From NCBI GenBank assembly GCA_963576725.1, contig OY755239.1:57815453-57879452 (forward strand): DNA of 64,000 nt, given 5' to 3'. The translations under genes and the position numbers were made by a program. The notes beneath the pieces are model-generated. The model had not been told where the DNA came from. It made no database searches and was given only the letters and a program-made list of their open reading frames with translations. Positions 21,963 to 32,647 of this stretch are shown piece after piece. Source of the DNA: Azorinus chamasolen (Eukaryota; Mollusca; Bivalvia; Cardiida; Solecurtidae). Each line of letters opens with the position of its first letter. The first letter of the stretch is position 1.

Positions 21963-22276
21963 GAAACACACATTCTTCATTCCATCTATGATCCTACTCT
22001 TGAGGATACATTTGCTACGTATTACCTGACCCAAATAATGCGTGTTGTCTTTCCGGCTACATTGGTTGGCGTATACCGTGCGTGGACGTACATATCAAAA
22101 TAACAAATCAGCCTCTGTTCGTCGTTTTAGTAATAGTATCGGATGAAGCTTGGACCGAACATATGACATACATCTAATCAAACATTTGAATACTGTAGTC
22201 CCTGTTCGCTAAACCTTTGCAGCTAGATGTATGAGTATTTCAGACCTGACATTCAGGCGATATATGTATGCGCTGG
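21963..22276. other. noncoding, no feature recognised
   Basis: Nothing beyond ordinary AT-rich sequence. Confidence 0.45.
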
Positions 22277-22440
22277 TATAAAAGAACCTCTCCAAAGCGA
22301 CCCCGTAATACTATCAAAATGTGGTTTCAAATGTATATGGTTGCGTAATACAGGTCGAAAGTAATGCAGAAAGCTGAGTTAGGAGCTTTCTGCATAGCAT
22401 TCGTCCTACAATAATCCGCCACCTTCCTGAATACCAAGGT
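22277..22440. mobile_element. TA-1 MITE, right end lost
   Basis: AAAAGAACCTCTCCAAAGCG, then GTCGAAAGTAATGCAGAAAG and AGGAGCTTTCTGCATAGCAT. Confidence 0.75.
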
Positions 22441-22559
22441 AATGAAGACCACGATCTGATCCAAGAAACTTGCGGTTGTGAATAACAGAATAAGGGCTAA
22501 CACTTCCATACCATAATTTAATCTAGTGTGTTGCTAGCTTCGATGATACATCTGGCTTA

Positions 22560-22653
22560 CTATAAAAGGAAAATGTTAGCAATGTGTAGTTTTGAAACCA
22601 GTGCGACACATAGAGCAGTTGCTTCTATGGAAGCGATTTTAACAGAGGTATCC
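22560..22653. mobile_element. TTAA-2 left half leading into tandem array
   Basis: GTTTTGAAACCAGTGCGACA and CATAGAGCAGTTGCTTCTAT match the TTAA-2 hairpin arm, followed by AACAGAGG as in other TTAA-2 right bodies. Confidence 0.65.
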
Positions 22654-22800
22654 AATGACGTCAATATTGGCGAATGGGTTTAAGGCATCAAATGGCGTCA
22701 AAATAGGCGAATGGGTTTAAGGCATCTAGTGGTGTCAATATTGGCGAATGTGTTTAAGGCATACAATGGCGTCAATATTGGCGAATGGCTTTAAGAACGC
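22654..22800. repeat. 37-bp tandem repeat, four copies
   Basis: AATGRCGTCAATATTGGCGA plus ATGGGTTTAAGGCAT, starting at 22654, 22691, 22728 and 22765. The unit resembles the right terminus of TTAA-2 (compare GGCGTCAATATGAAGGAATG at 41227), so the array appears to be an expanded MITE end. Confidence 0.9.
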
Positions 22801-23321
22801 CTTTTGTTTGCGACACTGGATAGCCATACGCTACTCATCAACGAAACTTAAACCTATGAACTGAAACTAAATTTATAATGAATTTCTATAAACGTCAAAC
22901 CGACGTCTAGCGATGAATCCTTCGTCACCTTTGTGAATAGTTTGGATTCATGTGATACTGAATAACCCTGTGTCTGTCTGCATCACATGGTTTGACACTC
23001 TGTTTGTGCCATGACGAGAAATAGAGGAAAGTCTTCTTCGAAATCTAAAATAAAACTCCATGTATTTTCTTTCTACAATTATTTGCTCGGCATGCTAAAT
23101 ATCAACCTTTAAGCCTTTTCGAGACGATTCTAAAGAGTGACCACGAATAAAGGAGATATTGTGAATGAAATTGTTTAAATGTACGCATCTTATCTGGACA
23201 TCTAAATATATGGGTTTGTCATCGAGACAATGACGCATTTATTATCTCAAAAAGACCAACGAATATTTGGTCTAAAGGTATCAATAGTTGCATTGTGGTA
23301 TCTTATCTCGCTAACCGCATC
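22801..23321. other. noncoding with one hairpin-H scrap
   Basis: 23117-23150 has TTTTCGAGACGATTCTAAAG, half of the hairpin seen complete at 27859-27948. The rest is unassigned. Confidence 0.5.
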
Positions 23322-23538
23322 CCGACTCACATTTGCAAACAGGTTTGATCCAGATGAAACACCGAGTGACTCAGATTCTCATCTAGATCAGACCTGTTTG
23401 ACAATCTGTCAATCATTTCTCAGTAACTTGTTTCATGATCTTTGGTCAATAGTTTCTCAAAAGGTTTGATCGAGTCGGAAGTAATCAAAAGTACACCGGT
23501 CCAAAATTGAGCAGACGTTCTTTTTTACAGTGGGTTAA
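23322..23538. mobile_element. TTAA-3 derivative
   Basis: Hairpin CAAACAGGTTTGATCCAGAT ... ATCTAGATCAGACCTGTTTG, tail GTCAATAGTTTCTCAAAAGG, ending GTGGGTTAA, which is shared with the next element. Confidence 0.8.
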
Positions 23539-23782
23539 CCCTTTCCCTGATTGATATTCATGTAGGAAATAATGACGTCATAAATATTAATAAGATTTGT
23601 TTTATAATGGCATATGAACACATGACATTTTGGCTCAGGCAGAAGCTGTAGAATCATATCAATATTACACCATAAGCAAACAGAGCAGGTCCTGATCAGA
23701 CGGCTCCAATAGGAGCCGTCTGATCTGAGTCTACTCTGTTTGCAGATGCGTCAAAATGCGCTTACAAAAGGGAAAGGGTTAA
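23535..23782. mobile_element. TTAA-1 MITE, complete
   Basis: TTAACCCTTTCCCTGATTGA and GGGAAAGGGTTAA at the ends. Hairpin GCAAACAGAGCAGGTCCTGA with apex GGCTCCAATAGGAGCC. Confidence 0.93.
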
Positions 23783-24396
23783 GGTTGGTTTCTAGATAAA
23801 CTATTTGAAGTGTAATTTGTATAGGGATACGTTGTGATCCCGTTGCGTCGGTAAACTGTTATGGTGTTTGATAGATTTGCAGCAGATTGCCTCTGTTTTG
23901 AATCTAAATAGGCTTTAGTAGCCCATTGGGATACACGGTTATTTATATTCAAATTTGAGAATAACTTTTACATCTAATTCGGCAAATAATGCCTAAGATA
24001 TAAATGTATAGGGGGTATGTAAATATGTATGTAAAATTGGCTTATGTAATGTGTTTATTCAAATTTCAAATCTGTTTCATGTTATTTAATCATTTGAATA
24101 TGAGAAACAACTGTGTGTACGGGTATTTGAGGTCACTGTAGACCTAGATCCAGGATGAGTCATCTGATCAGGGTCTGCACTGTCTGGCATTCAAAGTCTT
24201 GCTGCAAAGTTACGCCTGCATAATGCATGGACTCTATCGTTAAACACGATTAGACCAATCCACTTTGGAAATGCAGCATCGAAAGGGTTAGTGCGACGAC
24301 AAGCTTGTTAAAAACATGTTGATTCGATATTACTTCTGCCACTGTATGTATAAATATTCATATAAGGATTGAGCAAAACACGTTATATTGAATAGA
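23783..24396. other. noncoding with TTAA-1-like scrap
   Basis: 24138-24190 (GACCTAGATCCAGGATGAGT ... CTGATCAGGGTCTGCACTGT) resembles the hairpin of TTAA-1. Nothing else. Confidence 0.45.
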
Positions 24397-24628
24397 TTAA
24401 CTCATTCCCTCTTTGAATACCTTTATACCTAATCTCTTTGAATATATCTACATGTAATAAAAATGATCATTTACTAGAAACAAATGAATATTTTAGAATA
24501 ATATAATTTTTTAAACCAGTGTGATAGAAAGAGCATTTTGCTCCAGAGGATCACATGCTTTACTTATAACAATGGGTTCAAAAATGACTTACGGAGACGT
24601 CAAAAGGCGTCAGTGTAGAATGGGTTAA
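24397..24628. mobile_element. TTAA-2 MITE, decayed
   Basis: TTAACTCATTCCCTCTTTGA ... GTAGAATGGGTTAA. The hairpin (CCAGTGTGATAGAAAGAGCA ... TTATAACAATGGGTTCAAAA) has lost perfect pairing. Confidence 0.82.
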
Positions 24629-24923
24629 AGTATGTACATGTCCAATTCAGCGTTTCTGGTTTCTGTAAATTAAATTCTAAAGAACACGTGTAAATACAAT
24701 GAAAGTGTTTATAAGATTGTGTTGATATACATCTCCCGATCTCAAAGGTGGTCTAGATATACGCACATCGACCATTTGTAGATTGATTATATATACAATT
24801 TATGAGTAATACAATATTTAATCATTTGCATGCAGAAACGAGTTGGCTATCATTTGTAACCAGTGTATGTTCAGATGTGAGAGCTAAACGTGTATACCCT
24901 TTGATGCTGGATGCATTCTACCA

Positions 24924-25152
24924 TTAAGCCATTTGCTCCCAGTGGGTTCTTCCATGTTTATATATTTGATTAGTCCAATTTTTGTCTAAGGGGTGCCTGG
25001 TCTAAATTTTCAATTTCGTTTTGTTTTATATTGAAATTCCTATCAGCAAACAGTGTAGACGCTTGTCAGACGCCGCATGATGCGACGTATGATCAGAGTC
25101 TACACTGTTTGCCTACGTCCCATATATGGGATCGTGGGAGCAAATGGGTTAA
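24924..25152. mobile_element. TTAA-6 MITE, complete
   Basis: Ends TTAAGCCATTTGCTCCCA and TGGGAGCAAATGGGTTAA are inverted repeats of 18 bp with one or two mismatches, unlike the other families. The central hairpin GCAAACAGTGTAGACG ... GAGTCTACACTGTTTGC has the arm type of TTAA-1, with apex GCCGCATGATGCG. Confidence 0.9.
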
Positions 25153-25277
25153 AGTGTAGCGTTTGATGTGTAGAGATAAAGTTATCTAATTGTGTCGATA
25201 GAAAGGGCTCATTCTGTAAGACACTGGAATTATTTGAGGTATAATCATACACATCTCGTAAAATGATGAGTTTATAT

Positions 25278-25475
25278 ACAGTAAAAACTTGATTATTCGA
25301 ACACTCAAGTACGTAATCATTATCGATCTTGAAGGCGGGTGGCAGCTTAATGCGGGGTAAAAGTCATGCAGAAAGCCCCTGAAGAAGCTTTCCGCATGAC
25401 TTTCATCCTGCATTAAGCAGGCACCTGCCTAAATTTTTCTATAATAATTGTTGGTACAATCGAGGTTTTACTGCA
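25278..25475. mobile_element. TA-1 MITE, TTCGAAC-end type
   Basis: TACAGTAAAAACTTGATTAT ... CAATCGAGGTTTTACTGCA. Hairpin TAAAAGTCATGCAGAAAGCC with apex CCCCTGAAGAAGC, closing CTGCATTAAGCAGGCACCTG. Confidence 0.88.
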
Positions 25476-26285
25476 ATAAATCATTGCAAAATATACAGTT
25501 ATAGAACTGAAACACATAGGCGCCTGTGACTCATAAGTTACCTCATGCTGTGGAATCAACTGTACAATCATGTATGATTCATTACAAATATACTAATAGT
25601 TAGAATGTTGGTCATGTCATGAGTAAACATCAGCAAACCAATTACACATGCATATGACAATACGAGGGTGTTCGAAAACGTTTGCAAATGACATGTTTTC
25701 TCCAAGACGTCAATTAAAAGTTGATATTACATTGGCCCAGTTATCTTCGAAATGCATCCCTTTAGCTAATAACACATCGTTTCAATATTTTAGCCAATAT
25801 TCGAAACATTTTTATATTCGTTTTTGGGTACATCCATAAGAAACTGGTAAACTGAGGAGCATATCTAGGCCTATATCTCCTACCATAAAAGTTTTCTTGT
25901 CATTTGTGTTTAGGAAAGGTCGCACGGGACCAGGTTTGGGTTATGGGACGGTGCGACAATACACCGACCTTGTCAGACGTCAAAACGGTACGGCAGACGA
26001 GGATGTGTAAACAGGAGTATTGTCATATAACAAATGTACATGCTGGAGACCTACTGTCTCTGATATTTGTTGGCAACTTTTTCAGAACCACTCCCCGTAT
26101 TTCTGACAAACACATAATTAATTATGAACACCTTGGACCCGTCTAATATAAGTTATCAGAACGTTTAACATTCGGGAAGTGTGCGATAGTCGAATTAATT
26201 TCAATCGTACGAAATTAGTCGCAATGGCTACACACTAGTACATGTAAGTGCGAATGTTTCGGAAATCTAAGAAATGATGGCATCA
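25476..26285. other. noncoding, no feature recognised
   Basis: 63- and 80-codon open frames (25648, 25904) have no motif, signal or splice context that I can support. Confidence 0.45.
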
Positions 26286-26498
26286 TGAATATTTATTACA
26301 TGTAGCTGAAGTTTTATAATGTAAACTTTTCAGGGTAATTTTATTGCTTCGACAAAAAACTGTAGAATCAGATCTATATCACGTCAAAAGCAAACAGAGC
26401 AGACCCTGATCGGACGGCTCCTATATGAACCGTCTGATCTGGATCTTCTCTGTTTGCAAATGCGTGAAAAGGCGTTTATGAAGGTTCCAAAGGGTTTA
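26286..26498. mobile_element. TTAA-1 MITE, left end lost
   Basis: ACTGTAGAATCAGATCTATA, hairpin GCAAACAGAGCAGACCCTGA ... TTCTCTGTTTGC, apex GCTCCTATATGAACC, right end TTCCAAAGGGTTTA. Confidence 0.8.
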
Positions 26499-26957
26499 AA
26501 CAATGCATCTAGATCCATAGTATGACTAATAATGTCAAATGCCATTAAGTGGGTATGGACAAGTTGAGAGTTACAGAGTTGCTGTTGTTGTAAAAGTATA
26601 CGTACAATCTTTAGCAACAATCAAAATCCGAACTGTGTGACGTTGGGCCATTATTTAGTTTCAAAAATATCATTAAATTGGATGTACATGCAGTTAACCG
26701 GAGATAAAACAATCATGTCTTTCAAAACTCTGAGTTGTTGCATATTTTACTTACTTCTGATTTGTGTGAGCGCTTGAGAAATCTATCTGTCTATCTATTT
26801 ATATCTGTCTATGTGTCTGTTTGTGTTTCTGTGTCTTTGTCAATTTTGTTGTGTTTGTATGTACATGTATGTATGTTAGTTTGTACGTCATTTCGTCCGT
26901 CCATCTGTATGTGTGTCTGAATGTGTAGTATGTGTAACTGTCGGTCGGTCGATCGGT
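26499..26957. other. noncoding, TCTG/TATG-rich in second half
   Basis: 26770-26950 is a degenerate pyrimidine-purine simple repeat (TCTATCTG, TGTGTCTG, TGTATG). Confidence 0.6.
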
Positions 26958-27040
26958 TGTAGAGAGAGACAGACAGACAGACAGAGACAGACAGAGAGAG
27001 ACAGAGAGAGGTATACAGAGAGAGAAAGCGAGAGAGAGAA

Positions 27041-27099
<59 letters not shown>

Positions 27100-27112
27100 T
27101 AGAGAGATTTTA
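26958..27112. repeat. (GA)n / (GACA)n microsatellite
   Basis: GACAGACA repeats give way to a long, almost pure GA run. Open frames on both strands here are artefacts. Confidence 0.95.
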
Positions 27113-27504
27113 CAGAAACTAATGCTATCTACATTATAACCAATTTGTCGACAAGCGAATAATGGATCCGTTATTAGATGCCTTTTTTCCAATCTATTTG
27201 CAAATATCGTGAATTCATGATGAAATTGAATTCCGGCTCATGACGGATCATTTTCAAAATGCTATTGTAATACACTGACAGAATAATTACTTTACTCGCA
27301 ATCCTGTGTTAAAATATTTGATTCCAATCAATCTTCCACCAAAATGTTCGCAAATACCGAAGAAAAACGATTGATTCGGGGATGAAATGGCTTCCGAACT
27401 CTTGGCAATATCACACGTATCATCTGTACAAACGAAAAAGAATGCTGGCAGGAATCTTGACTACTTTAAATTGACACATGGAGACGATTGTCATGGTTAT
27501 ATCT
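27113..27504. other. noncoding, no feature recognised
   Basis: No coding or repeat signal seen. Confidence 0.45.
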
Positions 27505-27674
27505 TTAACCCTTTCCCTGTTCTATGTTTATTCCAAATTTCAATACCTACTGATTATTCATGAACAAAATAGTAATAATGAAATATGTAAGGTGTAACAT
27601 TGTAGTCATTTTAGAAAGTAAAGAAACAAATCTATCAAATTCCATTAGCAAACAGAGCAGACCCTGATCAGAAT
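27505..27674. mobile_element. TTAA-1 MITE, broken at the hairpin
   Basis: TTAACCCTTTCCCTGTTCTA through GCAAACAGAGCAGACCCTGA, then stops inside the hairpin arm. Confidence 0.85.
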
Positions 27675-27790
27675 CTCACCAGGATCAAAGCTGTTTCACA
27701 CTCGGTTATTACTTCCTCAAACGTTTGATCACATTAGAAGCCAGTGAACGGTTTAGCATATCAGACGTTGAGCAGATACTATTTGTTTCA
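27675..27790. mobile_element. TTAA-3 right half fused to TTAA-1
   Basis: Continues from the broken TTAA-1 arm as ATCTCACCAGGATCAAAGCT and CACTCGGTTATTACTTCCTC, the right half of a TTAA-3-type hairpin. The join falls within the two arms. Confidence 0.7.
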
Positions 27791-27825
27791 GTATGAGACC
27801 AGAGGTACAGATAAGATGCGTAAAT

Positions 27826-27975
27826 TCAAATATGTTCAAGAATAGCTAATTTGTTTCTCCACCAAACCCTATACTGTGACCACTCTTTAGAATCGTCTCT
27901 TCGAGACGATTCTAAAGAGTGGTCGCAGTATAGGGATTGGTGGAGAAATGACGATTTTAGTATTTGGGTACGCAC
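27826..27975. mobile_element. hairpin-H element
   Basis: Near-perfect palindrome at 27859-27948: CTCCACCAAACCCTATACTG, GACCACTCTTTAGAATCGTC, apex TCTCTTCGAGACG, then the inverse. Related copies lie at 29803, 51911 and 53720. No clear target duplication. Confidence 0.85.
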
Positions 27976-28337
27976 CTTTATATGTAGCTCTGATTGAGAT
28001 GTCTTAAACATTTAACAGATACCTTTATCTGTGGTACACGATGGTAGCGCAAGATATTTTATAACTTTAGTTTTATCCTTTTACAAATTTCATCAGGATA
28101 CCATATTGATACTAAGCATTGCTCCTAAAGACAATATAATTCCACTGACATAAATAGTCCAAACTACTTTCCAAATAAAGACATATATAGCATTTTCATC
28201 ATCGTTATCATCTCATTATTCATCAGTTTTATATGACCCATTCAGTGTCGCAGTGATGTGTAATCTTATACAATCATTGTCATACTTTCGGTTGATATTC
28301 AAAACAATTACAGATTGTTGATATTTGATGTACAATG
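27976..28337. other. noncoding, no feature recognised
   Basis: No coding or repeat signal beyond short CATCAT words. Confidence 0.4.
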
Positions 28338-28408
28338 TACAGCAAATCTCGATAATTCGAACACTAAACACGTATCATTATCTAACTACCGAGATCAGAT
28401 CTACTGTA
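28338..28408. mobile_element. TA-1 relic reduced to both ends
   Basis: TACAGCAAATCTCGATAATT and GAGATCAGATCTACTGTA, TTCGAAC-end type, with the hairpin deleted. Confidence 0.65.
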
Positions 28409-28558
28409 TATTAAGCCTTACTGTATACTTATTTGGCCATGTTTTATCGGACACTCTTATATTTGTTTGCATGGAATGATCATAGTCACTCCAAGCATTA
28501 AGATTAAAAAGCGTTTAAGTATATGTGGTGCGTTGAACACGTGTCATTCCAGTCATAC

Positions 28559-28801
28559 TTCACCCTTTACTCCATAAATACGCCTTCCTATGCCTTTGCA
28601 AACAGAGTAGACCCGGATCAGAGGCTCCTTCAGGAGCCGTCTGATCATGGTCCGCTCTGTTTACTTATGGTATAATATAGATTTTACAGTTTCTGTCCTG
28701 GCTAAAGATTACTGTGTCCATATGCTTTAATAGCAATACATCTGATTAATGATCGTGATGTAATTATTTCTTACATAGATATTCTTGAAGAAAAGGGATT
28801 A
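28559..28801. mobile_element. TTAA-1 MITE
   Basis: CACCCTTTACTCCATAAATA ... GAAAAGGGATTA. Hairpin with GCTCCTTCAGGAGCC apex. Confidence 0.83.
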
Positions 28802-28886
28802 AAATGCTTGTTGAAACAAAATACTGACACTGATGCTTCACTGAAAACGCTTTTATCGACCTGGTTCGAATTACATGTACATGTAA

Positions 28887-29042
28887 CAAATAGCTTTGAT
28901 CCAGATGAAACGACGAGTAATCAGCTAGCGTATTATCATGATCCGATCTATTTGACACACTGTCAATAGTTTGAAGTAGCCAAAATTTGCACCATATCCA
29001 AATTTGAGCAGTCATTTTTATTTGCAGCGGGATAAAAATTAA
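28887..29042. mobile_element. TTAA-3 derivative
   Basis: AGCTTTGATCCAGATGAAAC ... ATCATGATCCGATCTATTTG, tail GACACACTGTCAATAGTTTG, end GCGGGATAAAAATTAA. Confidence 0.72.
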
Positions 29043-29055
29043 GACAATGATCAAT

Positions 29056-29174
29056 TACAGTAGAAACTGTCTTAAGCGACCATTAAAAAGAGGTCTAAAT
29101 ATGGGTATGTAATGCAGGCGGTAGCTTAATGCAGGTCCAAAGTAATGTGGTCGCTTAAGACAGGCGCTACTGTA
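29056..29174. mobile_element. TA-1 MITE, internal deletion derivative
   Basis: Perfect-looking ends TACAGTAGAAACTGTCTTAA and TTAAGACAGGCGCTACTGTA enclose only one hairpin arm (GGTAGCTTAATGCAGGTCCA). The ends pair over about 25 bases. Confidence 0.85.
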
Positions 29175-29639
29175 TTATCTACGCATACATCTAACGATAG
29201 TTGCACGTTGCTTTAATTGTTTCAATCAAAGAGGGCAAATAACTCGTTTTCTTACGAAACTTGGCTAACAAAATAATTCAAACTCAGTATTGCTACATAG
29301 GTTAAGGAATAATTCCCAAATTCTTGTTAGAATATGCTTAATATATGGAACGTATCTGCATGGTCTGAAAAGCAAGTAATGAATGTTTTAGCATTTTCCA
29401 TATTTGAACAGCCATTTTATGATTTTTAAACATCCTATTTATCACTCTGTTTTCAACTTGAAATTTAACTGAATTCTAATGATAGTTGGTGCGCCATAAT
29501 TGTATTAGGGTTTTACATTCACTGTTGACAACACAATATTTCTAAAACTGCATTCATTTACAATATCGTCGGATAGATTGCCTTTTATGAATTTTCCTGA
29601 AATGGGTTCGTATGTAGCAAATTGGTAACGTAAACCATG
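29175..29639. other. noncoding, no feature recognised
   Basis: AT-rich, nothing recognised. Confidence 0.45.
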
Positions 29640-29725
29640 TTCTAGCCTGGATCCGAGCTGTTTGCGCTCGCAAGTCAGGCGTCTCTTACCATGATAGGCA
29701 GGCGTCTCTTACCATGATACGGGTT
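29640..29725. repeat. TTAA-3 scrap with 24-bp duplication
   Basis: GGATCCGAGCTGTTTGC followed by two direct copies of CAGGCGTCTCTTACCATGAT. Confidence 0.7.
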
Positions 29726-29802
29726 AGATCAAGATGTACACTAATTGTAAAATTTAACAGAACTACATGTACTGATAAAGGTGCGTACCGAAATACTAAA
29801 AT

Positions 29803-29905
29803 CGTCATTTCTCCATCAAACCTTGTACTGTGACCACTCTTTAGAATCGTCTCGAAGAGACGATTCTAAAGAGTGGTTACAGTACAGGGTTTGCTGGAGA
29901 AAACA
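29803..29905. mobile_element. hairpin-H element
   Basis: TTTCTCCATCAAACCTTGTA ... CAGGGTTTGCTGGAGAAA, apex GTCTCGAAGAGAC. Confidence 0.85.
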
Positions 29906-30025
29906 AGGAGTTATTCCTTTAAATATATTTAATATAAATCTTATCTGGACCTCTGAAACTGTTAGATAATGAATTACCAGTACTAATGAGTACCAACACT
30001 TTAACTGTTAAGCGTTTGTGTAAAC

Positions 30026-30222
30026 CAATAATGACATAATTATCTTTAATTAGCTGAGATTGAATATGAATACACTGAACGTTTGGCTAAAGCAGAATCT
30101 GTAGAAACAGATAATTATTTTCATTGCATAAGCAAGCAGAGCTGACCTAGATTAAACGGCCTGTACAGGTCTGTACAGGAGCCGTCTGATCTCGGTATAC
30201 TCTGATTGGAAATGCGTTCAAT
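30026..30222. mobile_element. TTAA-1 MITE, decayed
   Basis: GCAGAATCTGTAGAAACAGA, GCAAGCAGAGCTGACCTAGA, then a local CCTGTACAGGTCTGTACAGG expansion at the apex. Confidence 0.72.
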
Positions 30223-30340
30223 GACATATTTGTGTTATAATATTCCCAATACAGCTCGGTAATGGCGACAGACAGAGCGATGTTATTGGTTGCATATACT
30301 TATGAAGTCAACGTTCTTAATATTTTCACAAATAGTGCAG

Positions 30341-30568
30341 TTAACCCATTCCCTCATATTGACGACTTTTGACGACTCTGTAAAAGTCACTTTGTGAAAC
30401 CATTGTGATAAATAGAGCATTTGCTCCTAAGGAGCAAATGCTCTATTTATCACAATGGTTTCAGAACTACACAATTCTAAAACAATTCCTTTTTTCTAGT
30501 TAATGCTCCTTTTCGGTAGATTTATTCAGAGGTTGGATCTAAAAATAGCCTATGAGGGAATGGGTTAA
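30341..30568. mobile_element. TTAA-2 MITE, complete reference copy
   Basis: TTAACCCATTCCCTCATATT and TATGAGGGAATGGGTTAA are inverted ends of at least 16 bp. The central palindrome has arms GAAACCATTGTGATAAATAG / CTATTTATCACAATGGTTTC with apex TTTGCTCCTAAGGAGCAAA. Between palindrome and right end lies CTAGTTAATGCTCCTTTTCG, diagnostic for the family. Confidence 0.95.
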
Positions 30569-30696
30569 CAGCCAATTAACTCGTATTTTGATGTAAAGCA
30601 ATGGTAACTGATAAAACGCCGATATGTTTTACATACTTCATGTTTGCAGTTGGAGAAAATATTGATTGAGTTTCAACTCGGATGGATCCTGGGTCC

Positions 30697-30840
30697 AAGA
30701 TTATAAAACTTCTGAATCTGACTGAGTCTGAGATCATTCTCAAGTATCTGATTGGTCTGATTCTGAGCAAGCTCAGAATCTGATCAATCAGAGGCTTGAT
30801 AATGATCTCAGACTCAAGCAAACAGTTTTATAATCTCGGG
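30697..30840. repeat. palindrome F
   Basis: About 70-bp arms around GAGCAAGCTC (30766-30775): left ATTATAAAAC ... GAGTCTGAGATCATTCTCAA ... TGATTCTGAGC, right its inverse with scattered mismatches. A decayed relative lies at 50300-50430. Confidence 0.85.
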
Positions 30841-31439
30841 GTCTGGTGAGATGCTGAATTACTCGGCGTCTCAATTGGACTTGTAAAGGCGAAACTGACT
30901 GTGCATAGTTGGATAACTGTTACAAATGGTCATATTTCTATATGTAAATAGTTTGATCGTGGAATAATATACAAATATTTCCGAATTCATGATGTCATTA
31001 TAATAGTCAGCTAATTACTATACATAGTGGCATTATTTCCTACATAAGAGTTCATCAGATATAATATTCTGAAAATGGGTGATCCTTCGAAAGCAAAAGT
31101 AGCAATGCGAAATGAGAAAATTGAAGACTCGGTTTTATTGAGTCTGTTCATGAGTAGCAATTAAACGTGCCTAGCACCGGCTTAAGCGTATTCAATTTTC
31201 AAAACTAATAACATCAACACTAAGGCTACAATACGAACAGGCACAGTTATACAGAATACGGGATCCTTTTATCAGAGTTGTGATTATCAGTAAATAAAAT
31301 CATTCGCCATAAATGACACTGTGGTTCGTGTTTAGGCGCACTATACGATACATTGCGTTTATTTTGCATTCTTGTAGTAAGTCTTAACCTTAACCACACA
31401 CAAAAAAATACGATCTGGTCAAATTGGATTGGTTTAGGT
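30841..31439. other. noncoding with TTAA-3 scrap
   Basis: 30841-30890 (GTCTGGTGAGATGCTGAATT) is a half TTAA-3 arm. The rest is unassigned. Confidence 0.45.
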
Positions 31440-31605
31440 TTGACTACGTCCGATACAATGCAGATATTGAAAAGAAACCGTTGACCAAGTGTCAAACAGA
31501 TTGGATCCTGATGAGACGCCGAGTTACTCGGCGTCTCATCAGGATCCAATCTGTTTGTGAATTCGAGACTATGTGCGGAAATCGGGATAAGGTTTATTTG
31601 TATCG
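31440..31605. mobile_element. TTAA-3 derivative with perfect hairpin
   Basis: 31493-31557 is a palindrome with two identical 31-bp arms (CAAACAGATTGGATCCTGAT plus GAGACGCCGAG) separated by TTA. No mismatches seen. Confidence 0.88.
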
Positions 31606-32209
31606 AATAAAACAAGCTAACCGATATTATGACTACTGTGCACACTAGACGTAGAAACAACCACATATCAAAATGCCAGTAATATATCACTCTAACCAAG
31701 CTATGCTTCGATAGGTCCTGGGGAGAATACAGGCAGTAAAGAACGGAAAATTGTTTACACTGACACATGTTTCATATGCGTTTCTTTTCTGTTGTCATTT
31801 TAACAGAAAACACATATAAATATTGTTTATGTATAGGTAACTGTATTTCCGTACAATTACATACAGGATTTGCCTTATTGCAGTAAAATTCTCAATAAGA
31901 TCGTAGCAATAGTAGTGCGTCTGTCAACTTAAGAAATTTCTTAGCGTTCTAGGGAAAAGTTGGGCTTCTGAGCTTTTAAGGAGAAAATCGCTTTTAAAAT
32001 AAAAAGCTTCTGGAATAACACTTAAGAAATGTCTTAATTTTTTAGAAAATATTTGACGGGGTTTAAGAAAGGTATCTCACTTAAGATATTTTTAACTGAA
32101 GATGCTACTGGAATACGACCCTTATTCCTTGGAACTTTGTTTTCCTACGAACCGGTCAAACATCAGCAGAAGTAATGCAGTTCGATGAACGTTTATTTGC
32201 TTTTGTTAT
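31606..32209. other. noncoding with AAGAAAT/CTTAAG words
   Basis: 31925-32110 repeats CTTAAGAAATTTCTTA-like words in both orientations and may be a decayed inverted-repeat element. Flanks are unassigned. Confidence 0.45.
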
Positions 32210-32487
32210 TTAACCCTCTACGTGTTGGATATTCATGTAGGACACAATGACATCATGAATATTATTTCACTGAAGTTTGATAATGTTTCATTAACAATGA
32301 AGCTTTTGCCATGACAGGGTTTTATATTCACTAGTTAAGATAAATATTTCTAAACCTTCAATTATTGAAGATTTCAGTTGCTAATTTAACTTTCATTAAT
32401 TTTCCAGTCCGCGCTTAGCACAACGTGGACGTTTATTGGAAAATACTCCCAGGTGTTAAAAAGCGTATTTACGGATTAAAGAGTTAA
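32210..32487. mobile_element. TTAA-bounded element of TTAA-1 type, no hairpin
   Basis: TTAACCCTCTACGTGTTGGA ... ATTAAAGAGTTAA. GATATTCATGTAGGACACAA matches the end region of TTAA-1 (GATATTCATGTAGGAAATAA), but the centre has no GCTCC hairpin. Confidence 0.7.
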
Positions 32488-32647
32488 CAATCATTAAATA
32501 CAGTAGCCTATTCAGCCAAACGGAAAGCATTTGCCTATGTTTACTTTGAAAATACATTATTTCTTCACTTTTTAAAGAAATGCGATCAGATTGTCAAACA
32601 GTTTGGCTCCTCTTTGCTAGCACGATGACAGGCCGAGGGTAGTACTC

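Noticed and set aside
25648..25839. Possible mariner-like 5' end (GAGGGTGTTCGAAAACGTTT)
   Set aside because: Only a loose resemblance to mariner ends. I could not find a matching inverted end or transposase residues.
26809..27192. 127- and 69-codon open frames over the GA/GACA tract
   Set aside because: Low-complexity translation of a microsatellite, with no stop because the repeat lacks stop codons.
31247..31768. 173-codon minus-strand frame
   Set aside because: Runs through the perfect TTAA-3 palindrome and shows no motif; open by chance.
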